Shown: positions 30,407 through 42,928 of the stretch, piece by piece
Position numbering within the stretch: the stretch's first letter is position 1
Layout: each line of letters begins with the position of its first letter
DNA from: Lutraria lutraria
Taxonomy: Eukaryota; Mollusca; Bivalvia; Venerida; Mactridae
DNA: 64,000 bases
Assembly (NCBI GenBank): GCA_964023205.1
Contig: OZ026848.1
Location: 6,190,501 to 6,254,500, forward strand
Reading direction: 5' to 3'
Program-made: the position numbers and the translations under genes
The notes under the pieces: model-generated
Database searches by the model: none
Seen by the model: the letters and a program-made list of their open reading frames with translations, nothing else
Told to the model about the DNA's origin: nothing

Positions 30407-32400
30407 CCTCTCTCTCATCGACAGCGCATAGGGTCGGATTACCAATTTGGGAATATTCCCCCATTCCTGCACAAGGGCCTACTTCAGATCATGGAGATTG
30501 CCAGGGGCTGCTGGTCGACTCTAAATAGAAATTAACTCAACTGTGCAGTTGTACTTAAATTTGTTGTACGCTATTGTGAAAAGATTAATTTTGTTCTTGC
30601 AGTAAAAATATCATTATCCTAATACATTCCTATTTACTTATAGGTGTCTTAACAGCTCTAATCTTAATTTCAGCTTATTTCATTTATAAACACATCGATG
30701 TAAAATTTGATATGTGTTATTTCATGGAAAGAAGAGTCTTAATTGGATTATTGGTCAGTAAAATTAACGAAACAACTTGTTCTGTTTGACCTCAGAGAAT
30801 ACTTGTAGATATATAATAATAATGCAATCGTATGAAGTGAACCATTTTTCAACTCACGTGAAAAAGTACTGCATTGACCGCGTAATAATCGCGTTTGAAT
30901 GTATGTTTGTCATCGGCCGCAACAAATTATTGGTATTGTTGATCAACTGTTACTGTAATGTCAGATTTTATTTTGGCATATCAGCTAAATAATTGTGTAG
31001 AAGGTCTCTTTAATTTTGCAATACAAGTATTACATGTCCACTTTCAGCCTAGAATATCATGACATTAATAGACGCAGAAAGACAATGTTTTCGGATAACA
31101 ATGTCAATTTAAAAAAAATAACGAGAGTATAAATTTTAAAGTATATAAGAATATATTCGTCGGCTCAGGAAGTGTTTATCATAATTTTTCTTCAATACAT
31201 AACATTTTATTTTCTTTACTATCCATGATATATTTAACTATTCTAAAAATTGAAATGTCATACATACTTGGACTCAGTTGGTCTTCCAAAATAGATGAGA
31301 CATTCGCTCAGAAATCTGATTTTATCCTGGTTATAAGTTTGAGTAATATTCGGTGAAAATATTCAGGCTAAATCGAAAATTACAAAGCATCTGCAGCATG
31401 TTAGTCACCTGCATGCACGAAACAACCCTGAACAGTGATGGACCAATCATCAATTGTTTGCTAACATTGCTATGAAAACTAGTAATAACTATTTTAATAG
31501 TAAGTTGATATATTTTGATTGTTTATTCTTTATTCATTCATCAGATGTCTAGTTTTGAAATTAGTTACCCACTTGCGCAACATGCGGATTGTTACGCTGT
31601 CATATGTTTGATAGATCCCAATCTCAGTGATTATCGAAAAGCCAGTCATTATCGTTACTTTCTCATTGGTTTACATTTTTGGAAGTTTGCTACATTTATT
31701 TCCATTTGTATTATCATAAAAGGTCATTTTTTCTGCAAGAAGTCACTCTTCATTGTTCACACATTTGATAAACATGAACAAAAATAGGAAGAAAACATAT
31801 GTTCATTCTTTGTTTTTCTAGACAAATAAAAAGTCGGGAGTCCATGCTACAATATACATATTCACCCCATGTACGGTTTTGCCGCAAAAAGCGTGGTCTC
31901 ATTCGATAGAAAGTGGGATACTAGTCCAAAGATTCCTCTTTTGAAACGTTCAGTACAAAAAAGCAGGTTCCAAAAGCCTTCGGTCGCGATCAACAATACA
32001 TTAACGTAAGCCTGGTCAAGTATACATTAGGTTAGGACTCTTCATTGATAACCGACTATCAAAATCATGCATTAGTATAGGTAGATATTCAGCTATATAG
32101 AGTGATTACTTAGTATATCAACTCCTAAGAACATTAAGACGATAGTAGGCTGATTTATTTGACGTCAATTAATGAAAACGACGCACTAAAGTACGAGGCA
32201 ATACGGATTTTATACGCAACTGTACCGGTTTTCGGATAGTGAAATTATCCGAAAATGAAAAGCTTATTTATTTTGTTAAAACTGGTCAGATTTTGGCCTA
32301 TTTTATTTTTTATGTATGTTATCATATACATGATCGTTTTATAACAAAATAAATTCTGTACCATTTAGTCCTACCCCATCTGTTAATTTGACTGGACTAT
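30407..32400. other. No gene recognised
   Basis: Two frames of 71-90 codons (30777-30992, 31515-31787) lack known motifs and splice support. A short inverted pair TTTTCGGATA / TATCCGAAAA lies near 32230-32260. Confidence 0.4.
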
Positions 32401-32404
32401 ATCA

Positions 32405-32455
32405 TTGACCGTGTAATCATGTAGCTTTGACAGTTTAATAAAATCGCATTATAGT
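32405..32455. mobile_element. Terminus of a GTGCGATTTTA-family MITE
   Basis: 'GACCGTGTAATCATGTAGC' and 'CAGTTTAATAAAATCGCA' match the right terminus of 21572-21860; the rest is missing. Confidence 0.5.
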
Positions 32456-32631
32456 GGGGGTGGTAAATTAGGGTATGTCTGGTAACCTAAATCAACAAAA
32501 TCCAAACAGACTAGAAAAGAAATAAGTAATGCAAAGTTGTATATTTACAGTACTGAGTCGATTTATTGATACATTGCTGTGCAAAAATAACCATATATGA
32601 GAGCTAGATAATTGATGTGCAGAGAAAAGTG

Positions 32632-32865
32632 CACGCCTCCATGCTAGAGTGGTGAGAGTCGCTGACTTCAAATCACGGTAACATCTCACTGATATAAGGT
32701 GGTTGCTTCGAACCCCGCTACCAACCATGTCTCTTTATGTGAGAAAGTAGGCAGTTGCTTACGGCGGATGAGAGTCATCCCAGGAGCGATGCTTAGGGGA
32801 ATTGTTCGCCTCATATGACAAGGGGGGTAATCCTCGATATAAACAAACAAACAAAAGAGAAAAAG
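32632..32865 (+). mobile_element. tRNA-derived SINE with (AAAC)n tail
   Basis: 'TGCTAGAGTGGTGAGAGTCG' (A-box region), 'GGTTGCTTCGAACCCCG' (B box), a ~130-bp body and an AAACAAACAAACAAA tail. Same family as 24416-24600. Confidence 0.75.
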
Positions 32866-32869
32866 TAGT

Positions 32870-34100
32870 TATTGAGTAATCTCCCTTTGAATATGCGCTT
32901 TATTCACGGGGGCGTAAAATTGAGGTTTTCAATTTAGCACATGATTAATTACATGTCAAAACTTATATTGATGCTATTTGTACGAACATTATAATTCTGT
33001 TAACCACACTTAGCCATTAAAACTGACAGATGGTTCTATATTACATTCTGTCAAAACCTTACAAATGCATATGCTCAGGTGAGTAGTCAACTCATTTTCG
33101 AATTTTAAATGGAAACAAGTCTATGTTATACCATAGAATCTCTGTATTTATTTCCAACAGACAGATAAAAGGGGGACGGTCTAAGTATCATATAATTATG
33201 TTATGCAGTATTTATGATGTCATCGACAGTAAGTGCTTTATGTTATAAGAACCGTGTGGAGTTTTTGAACAGGGTTGCTTGCAACCTTGTTCTTGGTTAC
33301 TACCAGTTTTCGATGCTCACAGAATCAAAATCTGTAGCAGAATCTAAAAAAAAGCTTAAATGGCTTTCCCTATCACAACCAAAAAATAGTTCCAAGGAGA
33401 AGACGGTATTCGGTCATATCTGGTTCACACTATCAATATAAAACGACTTTGGTGTAGAGATTATATGTAATATACGTCGCTTAAGAATGGAATCAAATGA
33501 AATACGTTAAAACAAAAGTCGAACATGATCAGATTACTGCGCAGATGAACTATTTACTGTCGGTTTATATGTATATGTTAAACGAACCACATTTTACCAC
33601 GGAGATTGATGATCCAGCGGTTTGGATGCTCGACTACGGAGTCAGAGGTCCTAGATTAGATACTTGGTAGTAGCATAACTTTTTTATTTTTATGAACACT
33701 TTTTTTTCAAATAATTAGCTGAGATATTAAAGAGAAAGTATAGTTGTTTTAAATAATGCATTACAAGAAATAAAAAAAAATCTACATAAAAGTTTAAATC
33801 ATAATTATATGCAGTTTTCATGAAAAATTGATAAAAATAATATCAATAATCAACAAAATGTCTAATACATGTAAATAAATGCCTATTATTTTCAGTGATA
33901 AATATGATATCGGACCTATGTGGAGCCGGTATCATAATTTCGTGGCAGCTGCTGCATGGGTTCATGTGTTTTGTACAACATCGGACTGACCGAAAAAAAT
34001 ACATAGGTGCATCATCTAGATATCGGCCCTGTTTTAAAGGTTCATATGAAAACTACAGTAGTAACAATGTATATGTAATACGTACTAGTTAAGAATTGAT
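32870..34100. other. Mostly featureless; possible eroded tRNA-like sequence near 33605-33665
   Basis: 'GATCCAGCGGTTTGGATGC' could be a decayed A-box region. No gene supported. Confidence 0.35.
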
Positions 34101-34102
34101 AA

Positions 34103-34200
34103 CTATGTATTCATTGAAAGGTATGACCTGTAGCGACCGGGCATCGAACCCGGATCTACGGGCACTAACCACCGGACCACGGTCGTGGCTGTGTGTGTGT
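34103..34200 (-). mobile_element. SINE head fragment
   Basis: The minus strand has 'GGTGGTTAGTGCCCG' and 'CGGGTTCGATGCCCGG', the A- and B-box regions of the tRNA-like head, then 'TCGCTACAGGTCATACC' as in related SINEs. The body is missing. Confidence 0.6.
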
Positions 34201-34209
34201 GTGGCACTC

Positions 34210-35810
34210 TGTTGCTGATAATACAACTGTCTAACCTTAGGATCAAACCCTGTTCTTCCAGCGCTATCAGTGCTTTGATTATAATAGCGTGGAGTCTTAG
34301 TATTTCCTGTGAATTCGTATTTACATTAAAATCGAGATAAATCACAGTGACGGATTAACCATAACTGAATCCTATCACATTCACGGACGCCCAGGAGAAT
34401 GGAACACAATCGATACACGCATGGTAATGTTATCTGTAAGAACATGCGTTATTTCCAGTTTCTCTTTAATCTTGGCATCTCCATGCAGCCTTCCATTGCC
34501 GTCACTCGCTCGGTACACATAACTTCTAATGCGGACCAAAGATCTATTTTTTTCTAGATTACAACCGCCATGCCGAATTAATTAGTCTAGTTACTGTTCC
34601 AGGATGCACTGCAAGTCTATGTAAGTTAAGTTTCCCGGAATACTTTCAGTACTTTGATTAACAAAATGTATCTCCAATTTATAACATTAAATGTTTTGTT
34701 TTTTTTCATTGTGAGAAATGCAGTATCTATGTACATAAGGATTACAAACCCTAACACAAGCATTCATTTCTAGCCATTAAATTATTGTTTATTTAATGTA
34801 TATAGAATGAATCATTCACCACGAACTTTTTCTGAAATGTGTTATTTTGGAATTCGTAAACATGAAATTAAAAATGCTATGATAGCATAGAAAATGATGA
34901 GTACTAGTTAGTAATATTACCTCCCTTTATGATATAAAGTCAAATAAAATTGACATCGGTTCTACATTTCAAAATATTGTATGGTTGAAAGTTAATTAAT
35001 ATTAGATCAATTTTGTTTGAATGTCACCAATTGTAAGGAACGTTTGTTCATAGTAATTTACAGTTAACGGTCCGTTGTCCTTATGACCGAAACTCTAAGA
35101 ATATGTAATATATGTAGATCAGATATTGGTGACGAATATCATTAACTTCTTTAATGCCCATGTCTGATCAATTCTAAAACTGAACTTTTTGAACTGAGAA
35201 TAATGAAATAAACTTGTAAACTTATGTTATAGTCTTTTATTAATAGGAGTTATACTTGTAAAATATCCACAAGCTTTCGTGACTTATCATTCCAACCCCC
35301 AGATTGTAGGCGTATAACAGTTCTGTGGACATATTGTTCTTTCTAACGCAACCACACCATGGCGGAAACACCAAGAACAATTACTGTAAAAATCATGTAG
35401 TATAATCACAGTAAAAGGTACTTGTTTTGTAGCGTTATATACGATGCAAGAATTGACGTGAAAATGTGTATCGATTATCACGTTGTATTCATACCATACA
35501 CTGTCATAATGGTTTAATTAAAACAGAAAATTACTTCACACGTGATCATCAATGTTTAACACTTTATACAAAATTGATGTTCTTGATTTATTGGTATCAG
35601 AAAAAAGACAAAACAAGATAAATGCAAATCTCTACTACCGATAAAACACGCATCATGAAACCTTTAAACCTGAGACCAGGGATTAAATTTCTATTTATAG
35701 GTGCTTATCAAAGGACTATTGACTGCTTCCACTGACTTACTCGTATACCGTGCATTTTCAATTCGTTATGTACGAAACTAAGTTTGTAACGTTCACTGAG
35801 CAAATTGTAA
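34210..35810. other. No gene recognised
   Basis: AT-rich; only short frames without motifs. Confidence 0.4.
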
Positions 35811-35819
35811 TGCATAATT

Positions 35820-36055
35820 GTCATTCGTTCAGGCAAAAGGCAATTCGACGTGTGAGAATGTCAATTCGTTGTGTCCAAAGTCAATTCGTTATGTACTAAA
35901 GTCATTTCGTTGGATGCAGAAGTCAATTCGTTAAGTGCTAAAGTCATTTCGTTGTGTGCAGAAGTCAATTCGTTATATATGTGCTAAAGTCAATTCGTTC
36001 TTTGCAAAAGTCGGTTCGTTATGTGCTAAAGTCATTTCGTTCTGTGCAAAATACA
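35820..36055. repeat. Minisatellite, ~21-25 bp unit, about ten copies
   Basis: Imperfect units of the type 'AAAGTCAATTCGTTATGTGC', alternating 'TCAATTCGTT' and 'TCATTTCGTT' cores. Confidence 0.85.
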
Positions 36056-36059
36056 TTTA

Positions 36060-37420
36060 AATTGTTCACGCATGTGCTGACGTCTCGCAAACTTCATATA
36101 TTTCTCCGACAGACTATGAGCAATTATCTACCATTCCACATGACCAGTACAACATCGGTGGATAGTTTTGGTGGCGTCATTAAATGGTCAGGATACAACA
36201 TGGTTCTCCCGTATATCCCAACACTACCGTATACCCGTACACCCAATAATAGGCTTAATCCAGCCACACCCTTGGTTGTTGGTTGCTGAAAAAATGACAG
36301 AACCAAGAAACAATAAGGTCGATAAACCAAACGAAAGGCTTGAAAAATATTAATAATTGGTGTGTTATCGGTACAGTTCCAGTTGGTTTCATCCATGCAA
36401 CGGCGCACCCATAATGTCTGTAAATAAAACAAAAAAAAACGTATTGGAAATAAATAACAGAACCGTCGTGAGAAATCAGGAAACACGGCATAAAAATTAA
36501 GTCGATAAGCAAATTTGAATTTAGCAAGTCTAAACATAAACAAATCAGCACAAATACAATCCACTTCAATCATACCCATGCACACGGCCACTGACTTGTT
36601 ATAATGTCTGTATCATATACTGAATTAACTGGGATTGTCAGGTTGAAGGAAAAGTCCTGTCACGTCCTGTATATAACAGATAAACTGATTATTCTTCCTC
36701 AATCTATTAAATAGAATCGTTGAACAAAACACTTAATATACAAGATGGGTGTTAAGTGATAATAACCATTGGAAGAGGAGGTATTTATTGTTTGTCAGTG
36801 AAAATCAATTATGGAACACGTTGTAAATGGTTTAACAGACTAAATACAGATTCAACACTTCAATGACAGACAAATTAATGTTTAAAGTAATAACGCTATC
36901 ATGACAATCATTTTTGTAGATGTCCGTTAATAAGTTAATATATTTGAACAGCTGTCTGTGTATTGCATTAGATTAGAGAGTCTAATTGTTCGCTGTTTCA
37001 TGTTTGTACCTTAAGGGATTCTTTATCATATTCTGCCTAGTTATAAATCAACTGATCTTACACATTTTGGGCGATGAACCGATCTGTACTTTGGTATTTT
37101 GGACAACAATTAAAGCATTAATTTGTATAAAGTAATATGCATTTCTAACCTCCACAACAAACTGTGCTCTGTGTAACGTATACGCCAACGATTGTGCTGA
37201 ATCCAAGGAAATAATAATGCGACATGGATTCATTTAAATAATATCATTTTCAAAACGAAAACCATTTATATACATTAATAGAATCGTTTCTAACATGGCA
37301 CACTGAATAAAATCCATCCATAGTGAATGTTGACATTCCATGCAGAGGCACTCGATTTCGTTTTTTTTTTCAACGCAAATCTGTCTTTATATTGGGTGTA
37401 TAAAAATGTATTATTAAAAC
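36060..37420. other. No gene recognised
   Basis: The 155-codon minus-strand frame at 36124-36591 has no domain or motif I can name and no codon pattern that sets it apart; I regard it as chance. Confidence 0.4.
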
Positions 37421-37421
37421 G

Positions 37422-37640
37422 CCAAGGTAGTGCAGCCGCCATCTTTTGGATTGACGGTAGTGACGAAAATAAGCGTGGGTCCCGGCTTTCCTTCTAATCT
37501 GCACGTGCTTTCCGGGAACCTTGCTTTCGTTGTAGTGTGTCCCAACTTTAAACGTTTTGACAGCTTTTACAAGGAAAGCCGGGACCCACAATATTTTGTC
37601 ACTTCCGTCAAACGAAAAAATGGCGAGTTCACTACCTTGG
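37422..37640. repeat. Foldback element: ~70-bp arms, 77-bp loop
   Basis: Arms 37422-37493 and 37571-37640 pair with scattered mismatches; both begin CCAAGGTAGTG from outside and contain GTGGGTCCCGGCTTTCCTT inside. Similarity continues weakly outward ('GTGTATAAAA' on both sides). Likely a foldback MITE. Confidence 0.75.
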
Positions 37641-37659
37641 AGTATTTTATACACTGAAT

Positions 37660-38755
37660 AAGGGAAAAAATGATCTTGTTCATCTTGCAATTATCCATTA
37701 TATATTGTTTTACATAAATTATACATCTAGCACATTTTACACTTTCACAGAATGTTTGTCAGTTGTAGGGTATGCCCCTTTAAAGTTGGTATCGATTGAG
37801 AATGTCAAGGCTTCTATCTTGTTGTCTAGGAAACTATAGTTTGAAAGCAAAATGATACAGTGATGTCCGCTGTATTTTTAAAAGCATCGTGTTTGCTTTT
37901 ATCTTAACCGGTATGCATTAAAATGCTGAACTAACAAACTACAAACATCAAGGATGACCTAGTAAGACGTGCGTCGCGTACACGTGAGCATTATAACGAG
38001 CAATTGGTGTATTAAGATTGATTAAGTAATCAGTAAAGTCAAGTCCACCAGCTTGTCACCTTTTTACAGACAAGCAATTTAACGGTATTTTTGTCTGTTT
38101 GACCATGACGGAAGCCATAGTAACCACAAATCATACAGCGATCTTAGGTTTTATCTCAAATTTAAATCACATGACTTAATTGGTACGTACTGAATTGTGT
38201 ATATTTACATAAACAAAAGAAGAAGAAAATAGATTGTTCCAGATATCCACACTTTTAAATCTCCATTTAGAGTTGCCATTCGTTGTCCATCGAGATTTAC
38301 AAGATTCTTGAAACCGATGAATTATGGCCACAGATGCTGCAGAATTTGCAAGCAAGTAGTACAATTTCTCGAGTACAATACATTGGAGGCAGAAATTGTC
38401 ATAATTTACAAAATAAAGATCAGAGAATGTATGTTATTTATAAAGCGGACTATTTATTGTCAGAAATTCTTCGCTATGTTCGGTAATAAGGTTATATATT
38501 TCAATCGCTTACATGGAAACAAAACGCAGACGTTGAATGTAATCGTGAAAATAATGACACAGAAGCACATTTATAGAAAAAAACAAAAGCATGCATTCTA
38601 GAGTAACAGATGGAAACCAAAGGAGATTCGGTTACATGTTACTTTTCAAACGTCGACCGAGTATTTTTTGAATGAGAAGTAACGACAGGGTCTTTCATAT
38701 TCTATTTGAGTGACGCTGGTAACTGCATCTGCACCGGCTGTATTCAGATTGCACA
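37660..38755. other. No gene recognised
   Basis: Includes a lone 'ATGCCCCTTTAA' end near 37770 like that of the 17216-17696 MITE. Otherwise nothing supported. Confidence 0.35.
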
Positions 38756-38761
38756 CATAGT

Positions 38762-38934
38762 ACGAAGCAACCTCTCTAGTGTAACACCCTTTGGGAGTAG
38801 CAAAAGTGTCTCGTTCTTAAGACGTTTTGGTTTTAGAAAGGTCAAATTAATAGTTAAAACGTGCAATGAGAAAACATGTTTGTTTAAAGGAGGTTGTCGC
38901 GCAAGAGAGGGCCGCTCTGACAAGTTTGCACTGT
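38762..38934. mobile_element. Probable AACCTCT-family MITE
   Basis: Contains 'GCAACCTCTCTAG' at the left, 'GAGAGGGCCGCTC' and 'GTTTGCACTGTA' at the right, in the same order as 16940-17061. Confidence 0.5.
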
Positions 38935-38939
38935 ACGTC

Positions 38940-40319
38940 CAAAGCCAAAAGTAAGACAGATAAATACATGTACTCGGCAATGAAAAGGTCATCAAACAGT
39001 CACACAATAACACAACAACATACCGTAACATACCAAGATGTCCGTACAAATAAATATGGTATTTCACGAACGTTTTATTAGCTATCACGCCAAGTTGATT
39101 TACCAGAGCTAAGATGTAATTACTTAAAGATAGTCGCTTCTGGAAATATTATGTCAGGAGTGTGTTATCACTTTTGCTGATTATCACAGAAATTAGAGTG
39201 AAGTATTTTCAATGATGACAATCATGGCATTTTTATCAGAAATATCAAACTAGAGGTCTTAATAAAGCATCGAAACCATGGTAAAACTGTTGAATTAGAA
39301 CCACATATAATTCAGCTAATGTACTAGATAAATCACAGCTAAACGGATACAACTTCAAAATTTATCATACTATAAAACATTGACATGTTCAATTAATGTT
39401 AATATGGATTGTTTTCAGGATTTTTTTATCTATATACAGTAAACAAAAAACAATGACAATACACCTTTGTAATAAACAAATAATTATGTCTTAATAATTA
39501 CTAATTAATCAGTCTATGATATTGCATATCGGACGTTTTTTATATTGATGTGCGCGCTAAATAAGGTGTGCCCGCATCCCATATGTGCAAAGCAATCTAT
39601 ATTGGATTGCAGAAAATTCAATCATCGCTATAAAAGTAACCTTCCTATCATATAGGGAGCGATTTTCTTATCTTTATCAATAATTATATTCATAAATGCT
39701 TATTCACAATATGATGGTTTCATTTTATCAATTATTTGCTGAACTATGGTTTTGGCAAGCACACAATTCTTATTTGTCTAACACCAACCATGGCTGTATT
39801 ATAATTGCACCTTTTTTCAAGTTTCTGTTAACACATTGAAGAATCAAATCTATTTATTCGTGACCATTAAGGCTTTACTTGTCTATCGGCAAAGAGTATG
39901 TAATTTTATCACTTTACTTCATGAAAATTTATCGTGACCTATCAGAAGTTTTCTATTACAAAACGTAAAATTGTGCTTCACCAGATAATTCCTAGACATT
40001 TTGTTTCTCCCATCTTTTTCTCCTAATGGTATGAACACAATTATACAAATGCCTCCATAAGCTCCCTCGTGTGTTGTTGTCAAACGTTAGCCGACTTACA
40101 GACACCCTGTTAAGTCTAAGTTAATAGAACTTATAATCGATTAATAGATGAGTCGTTTTAACAATGCTGTATCTTTTTTCTATCAACACGATCATCGCCT
40201 GTGGCCGCATATATACATCTTAAAAACATATCTTCACGCGAACACTCACTAGCAATTAGATTATTATTATATTTCTAGACGGTTTTTGAAATTGTCATGC
40301 CATTCTGAGTATTACGTGT
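38940..40319. other. AT-rich, nothing recognised
   Basis: No ORF of note or repeat boundary seen. Confidence 0.45.
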
Positions 40320-40323
40320 TTAA

Positions 40324-40641
40324 AGGCCCATTAGCTTTTTGATTTATGTATTACTGAACAATAGTAAAATGGTAGTAAAATATAAGAAGTGTATATTATT
40401 TGCTCTAAAACAATATCTACATAATGCTTTTCCTTTAAAATGTTGACAAATGTTTTTTCTTATTTTTTTGCAATATCATTGAAAAAAATACCGTCCTACA
40501 TTTGTATATGTACTTCGTGATTAAAAAAGAAAATTTCGGAATGTTTTTATTGCAAGTAAAAAGTCAATTTCATTGAAAATATATCTTTCTAGGTAATATA
40601 TGACCTACTTTATTTTTAACATCCAAAATGCTAATAGAGCT
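40324..40641. mobile_element. TTAA-target MITE (AGGCCCATTAG family), copy 2
   Basis: AGGCCCATTAGC at the left, GCTAATAGAGCT at the right, TTAA on both sides (40320-40323, 40642-40645). Aligns along its length with 5311-5609. Confidence 0.75.
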
Positions 40642-40649
40642 TTAAGAAT

Positions 40650-42340
40650 CTGTGTTCTGTGTGTTAATAGACTGTGGCTCAGACAACGAAACTCTTATAC
40701 CAAATGCATTGACATAATATCGCACATATCTAGATATATTTTATCGTTGGAATTTGAATAGAAAGACAAACAGGGTAGTCGGGAAATCCCACTTACCGTG
40801 ATCACTCGTGTAATGGCTGCACCTTTGAATTAAACGCAGTTTAAAAATCAGTGGGAATTCTGGGTAAAGGGTAAAGTCTCTTCAAGCAAAACGCGCAAAT
40901 ATATTTTAGCAAAGAAAAAAATACCTACACGAAATAAACGCGCTAGCTATTGTTTCAGTAACGCAAGCTTCATGAAAATATAATAATGACTTATGAAATA
41001 TAACATAATTCAATTTTTCTCAACATGCCAACAATTTTTTCCCAACACCTCGGGTTTATCATAAATAGCGACAAGATCGGTAAACATGTACTGCTGAATT
41101 TCAAATTCGCGTAGATCTTTGTTTGGCTCTATCAGATTCCGTTAGAGAAACATTATGAATGTTTTCACCGTTTCAAAACCCAGTTGGTAAATATCGTCCT
41201 CGGTAAACGTATATTTGTAATATATATTTAAATACATTGTATATATAAATATGTTTTTAGTTTGACCCGAATTTTGTCTGTTTTTTTTAGTCCTTGTCGG
41301 ATTACTTGGTGTAAACAGTAGATTTCATGGTTATCATGTACGATTAAACTCAACCGAATAAAATGTTCCTAGAAATAAAACTGAATCTTGAATTCTAGTA
41401 CTAGTAAATGCACTGCGACGATTTCCTTTCAATCGTCGATGAACGTGAGTTACCTTAATTGCTGGGCAAACACATTACTTTCGCCTTTTGCAAATTTCTT
41501 TGCCAGATATGCCAGATTAAATAAGTAGTGGGTGTAAACTCGCTACTGTTTCTATGGCGACAAAGCCATTAAGCATGTATAAAAAAGACGACAAAGCCAT
41601 TATGCGAGTATAAAAAACAGCTATATCGTGAATGTCATGTGGCGTCATCATTATTACTGTTTCCTTTGGCAAGGTGAATCTGGATACATTGAATTGTTTG
41701 TCATTACGCAATTTTTCCGTGTTTTCTGACTGCATTTTGTAGTAGGAATTTCTAACTAGACCAGCTGCAAACGTTATGTCTACTGATACTTAATTAGAAA
41801 TTACGCTAATGCATTTCATTTATGATCGAATCGTTAATCACTGCTAAAAACAAAAGAACAAGCCCCTTAAATCCACATTTTCCAAATTCACAACCTAGTG
41901 CAACCCACCCCCTACATTTGTAACACCAATTTCCCCCAAATTTAAAACGGTGTAAAATAACGTACATTGATAACACGCATTTCTCCCACCAAATCCACAA
42001 CGCCATTCAATAAAAAAAATCACCTAATTTGTTTTTTACACCAATTTCTCCTAAATTCTCCTCGAAGTACAAAGAAAATATTTTATAACATCTTCAAATA
42101 AATCCACAAGCATCACAGCAAGAAGTCCACAAAGCGTTAGAAACAGCTTACATCATTAACAACCAAACGATAAGAGCCATACAAACACTCACGAGCGAGC
42201 AACAACCCTTCAATGAGTTGCAATACATTTCATTGAACATCTGATGTCTTATTCACACCCTAAATTGTTATGGCCGTGGAAGTCTGTGAATGATAGCAAC
42301 ATAATGAACTGTGTACGTTTATTCAAATGGTCCAAGCATT
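40650..42340. other. No gene recognised; short tandem duplication at 41559-41619
   Basis: 'GACAAAGCCATTA(A/T)GC(A/G)(T/A)GTATAAAAAA' occurs twice, about 31 bp apart. Nothing else supported. Confidence 0.5.
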
Positions 42341-42341
42341 T

Positions 42342-42416
42342 TAGTCTGGATTACCTGTCCCTTGTTACTTTGTTGTAGTAGTACTAAAATACTATAGTAC
42401 GACGGGAACCAGACTA
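42342..42416. mobile_element. Tiny TA-flanked element, GTCTGG family, copy 2
   Basis: TAGTCTGGATTACC at the left and GGGAACCAGACTA at the right; opposite orientation to 27584-27656. Confidence 0.7.
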
Positions 42417-42928
42417 CATGCATTATACATTATCACCATGTACAATTATAATTGGTTTGGCTCTTGGGGCATGTACCGTCCATTCACATGCTGAAATATT
42501 AATACATTTAGGAAATGTGTTAATCAGCATCGGGCATTAGATCCACACGGTATTATGACCACTACATATTGAAAAGAAGCACATGTCAGTTTGTTTACTA
42601 GTATTACAATATCTTTGAGTGGTCTTCGTATCTGTCAAATTGCATCCTGGTAAAAAATACATAAGGCCGGGCTAAGGTGGATTTCGTTTTTCCGTTTCAA
42701 TTGGTTTAAGGGTTTTCTTTCTTAGGTATTTCAGTCATATGAAGAGAAGACAATTTTACCCGTTTAAGACCATTGCAGGCATTTCCTGCAAAGAATGGTT
42801 AGGTTTTGAGGTAACAAAATTTATACCCGTTTCATTACGTTGTAGGTGCACAAAGGATATTGAGGAAAATAGACAAGTCCTGTTAAATACGTTTGGTTTC
42901 TACAAACAGTTCTATAAGTATGCAATGA

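Noticed and set aside
35820..36055. Regularly spaced repeats considered as a CRISPR array
   Set aside because: Units are contiguous and imperfect with no unique spacers, in a eukaryotic genome.
36124..36591. 155-codon minus-strand frame
   Set aside because: No motif, no signal peptide logic, overlapping frames on the other strand are equally open.
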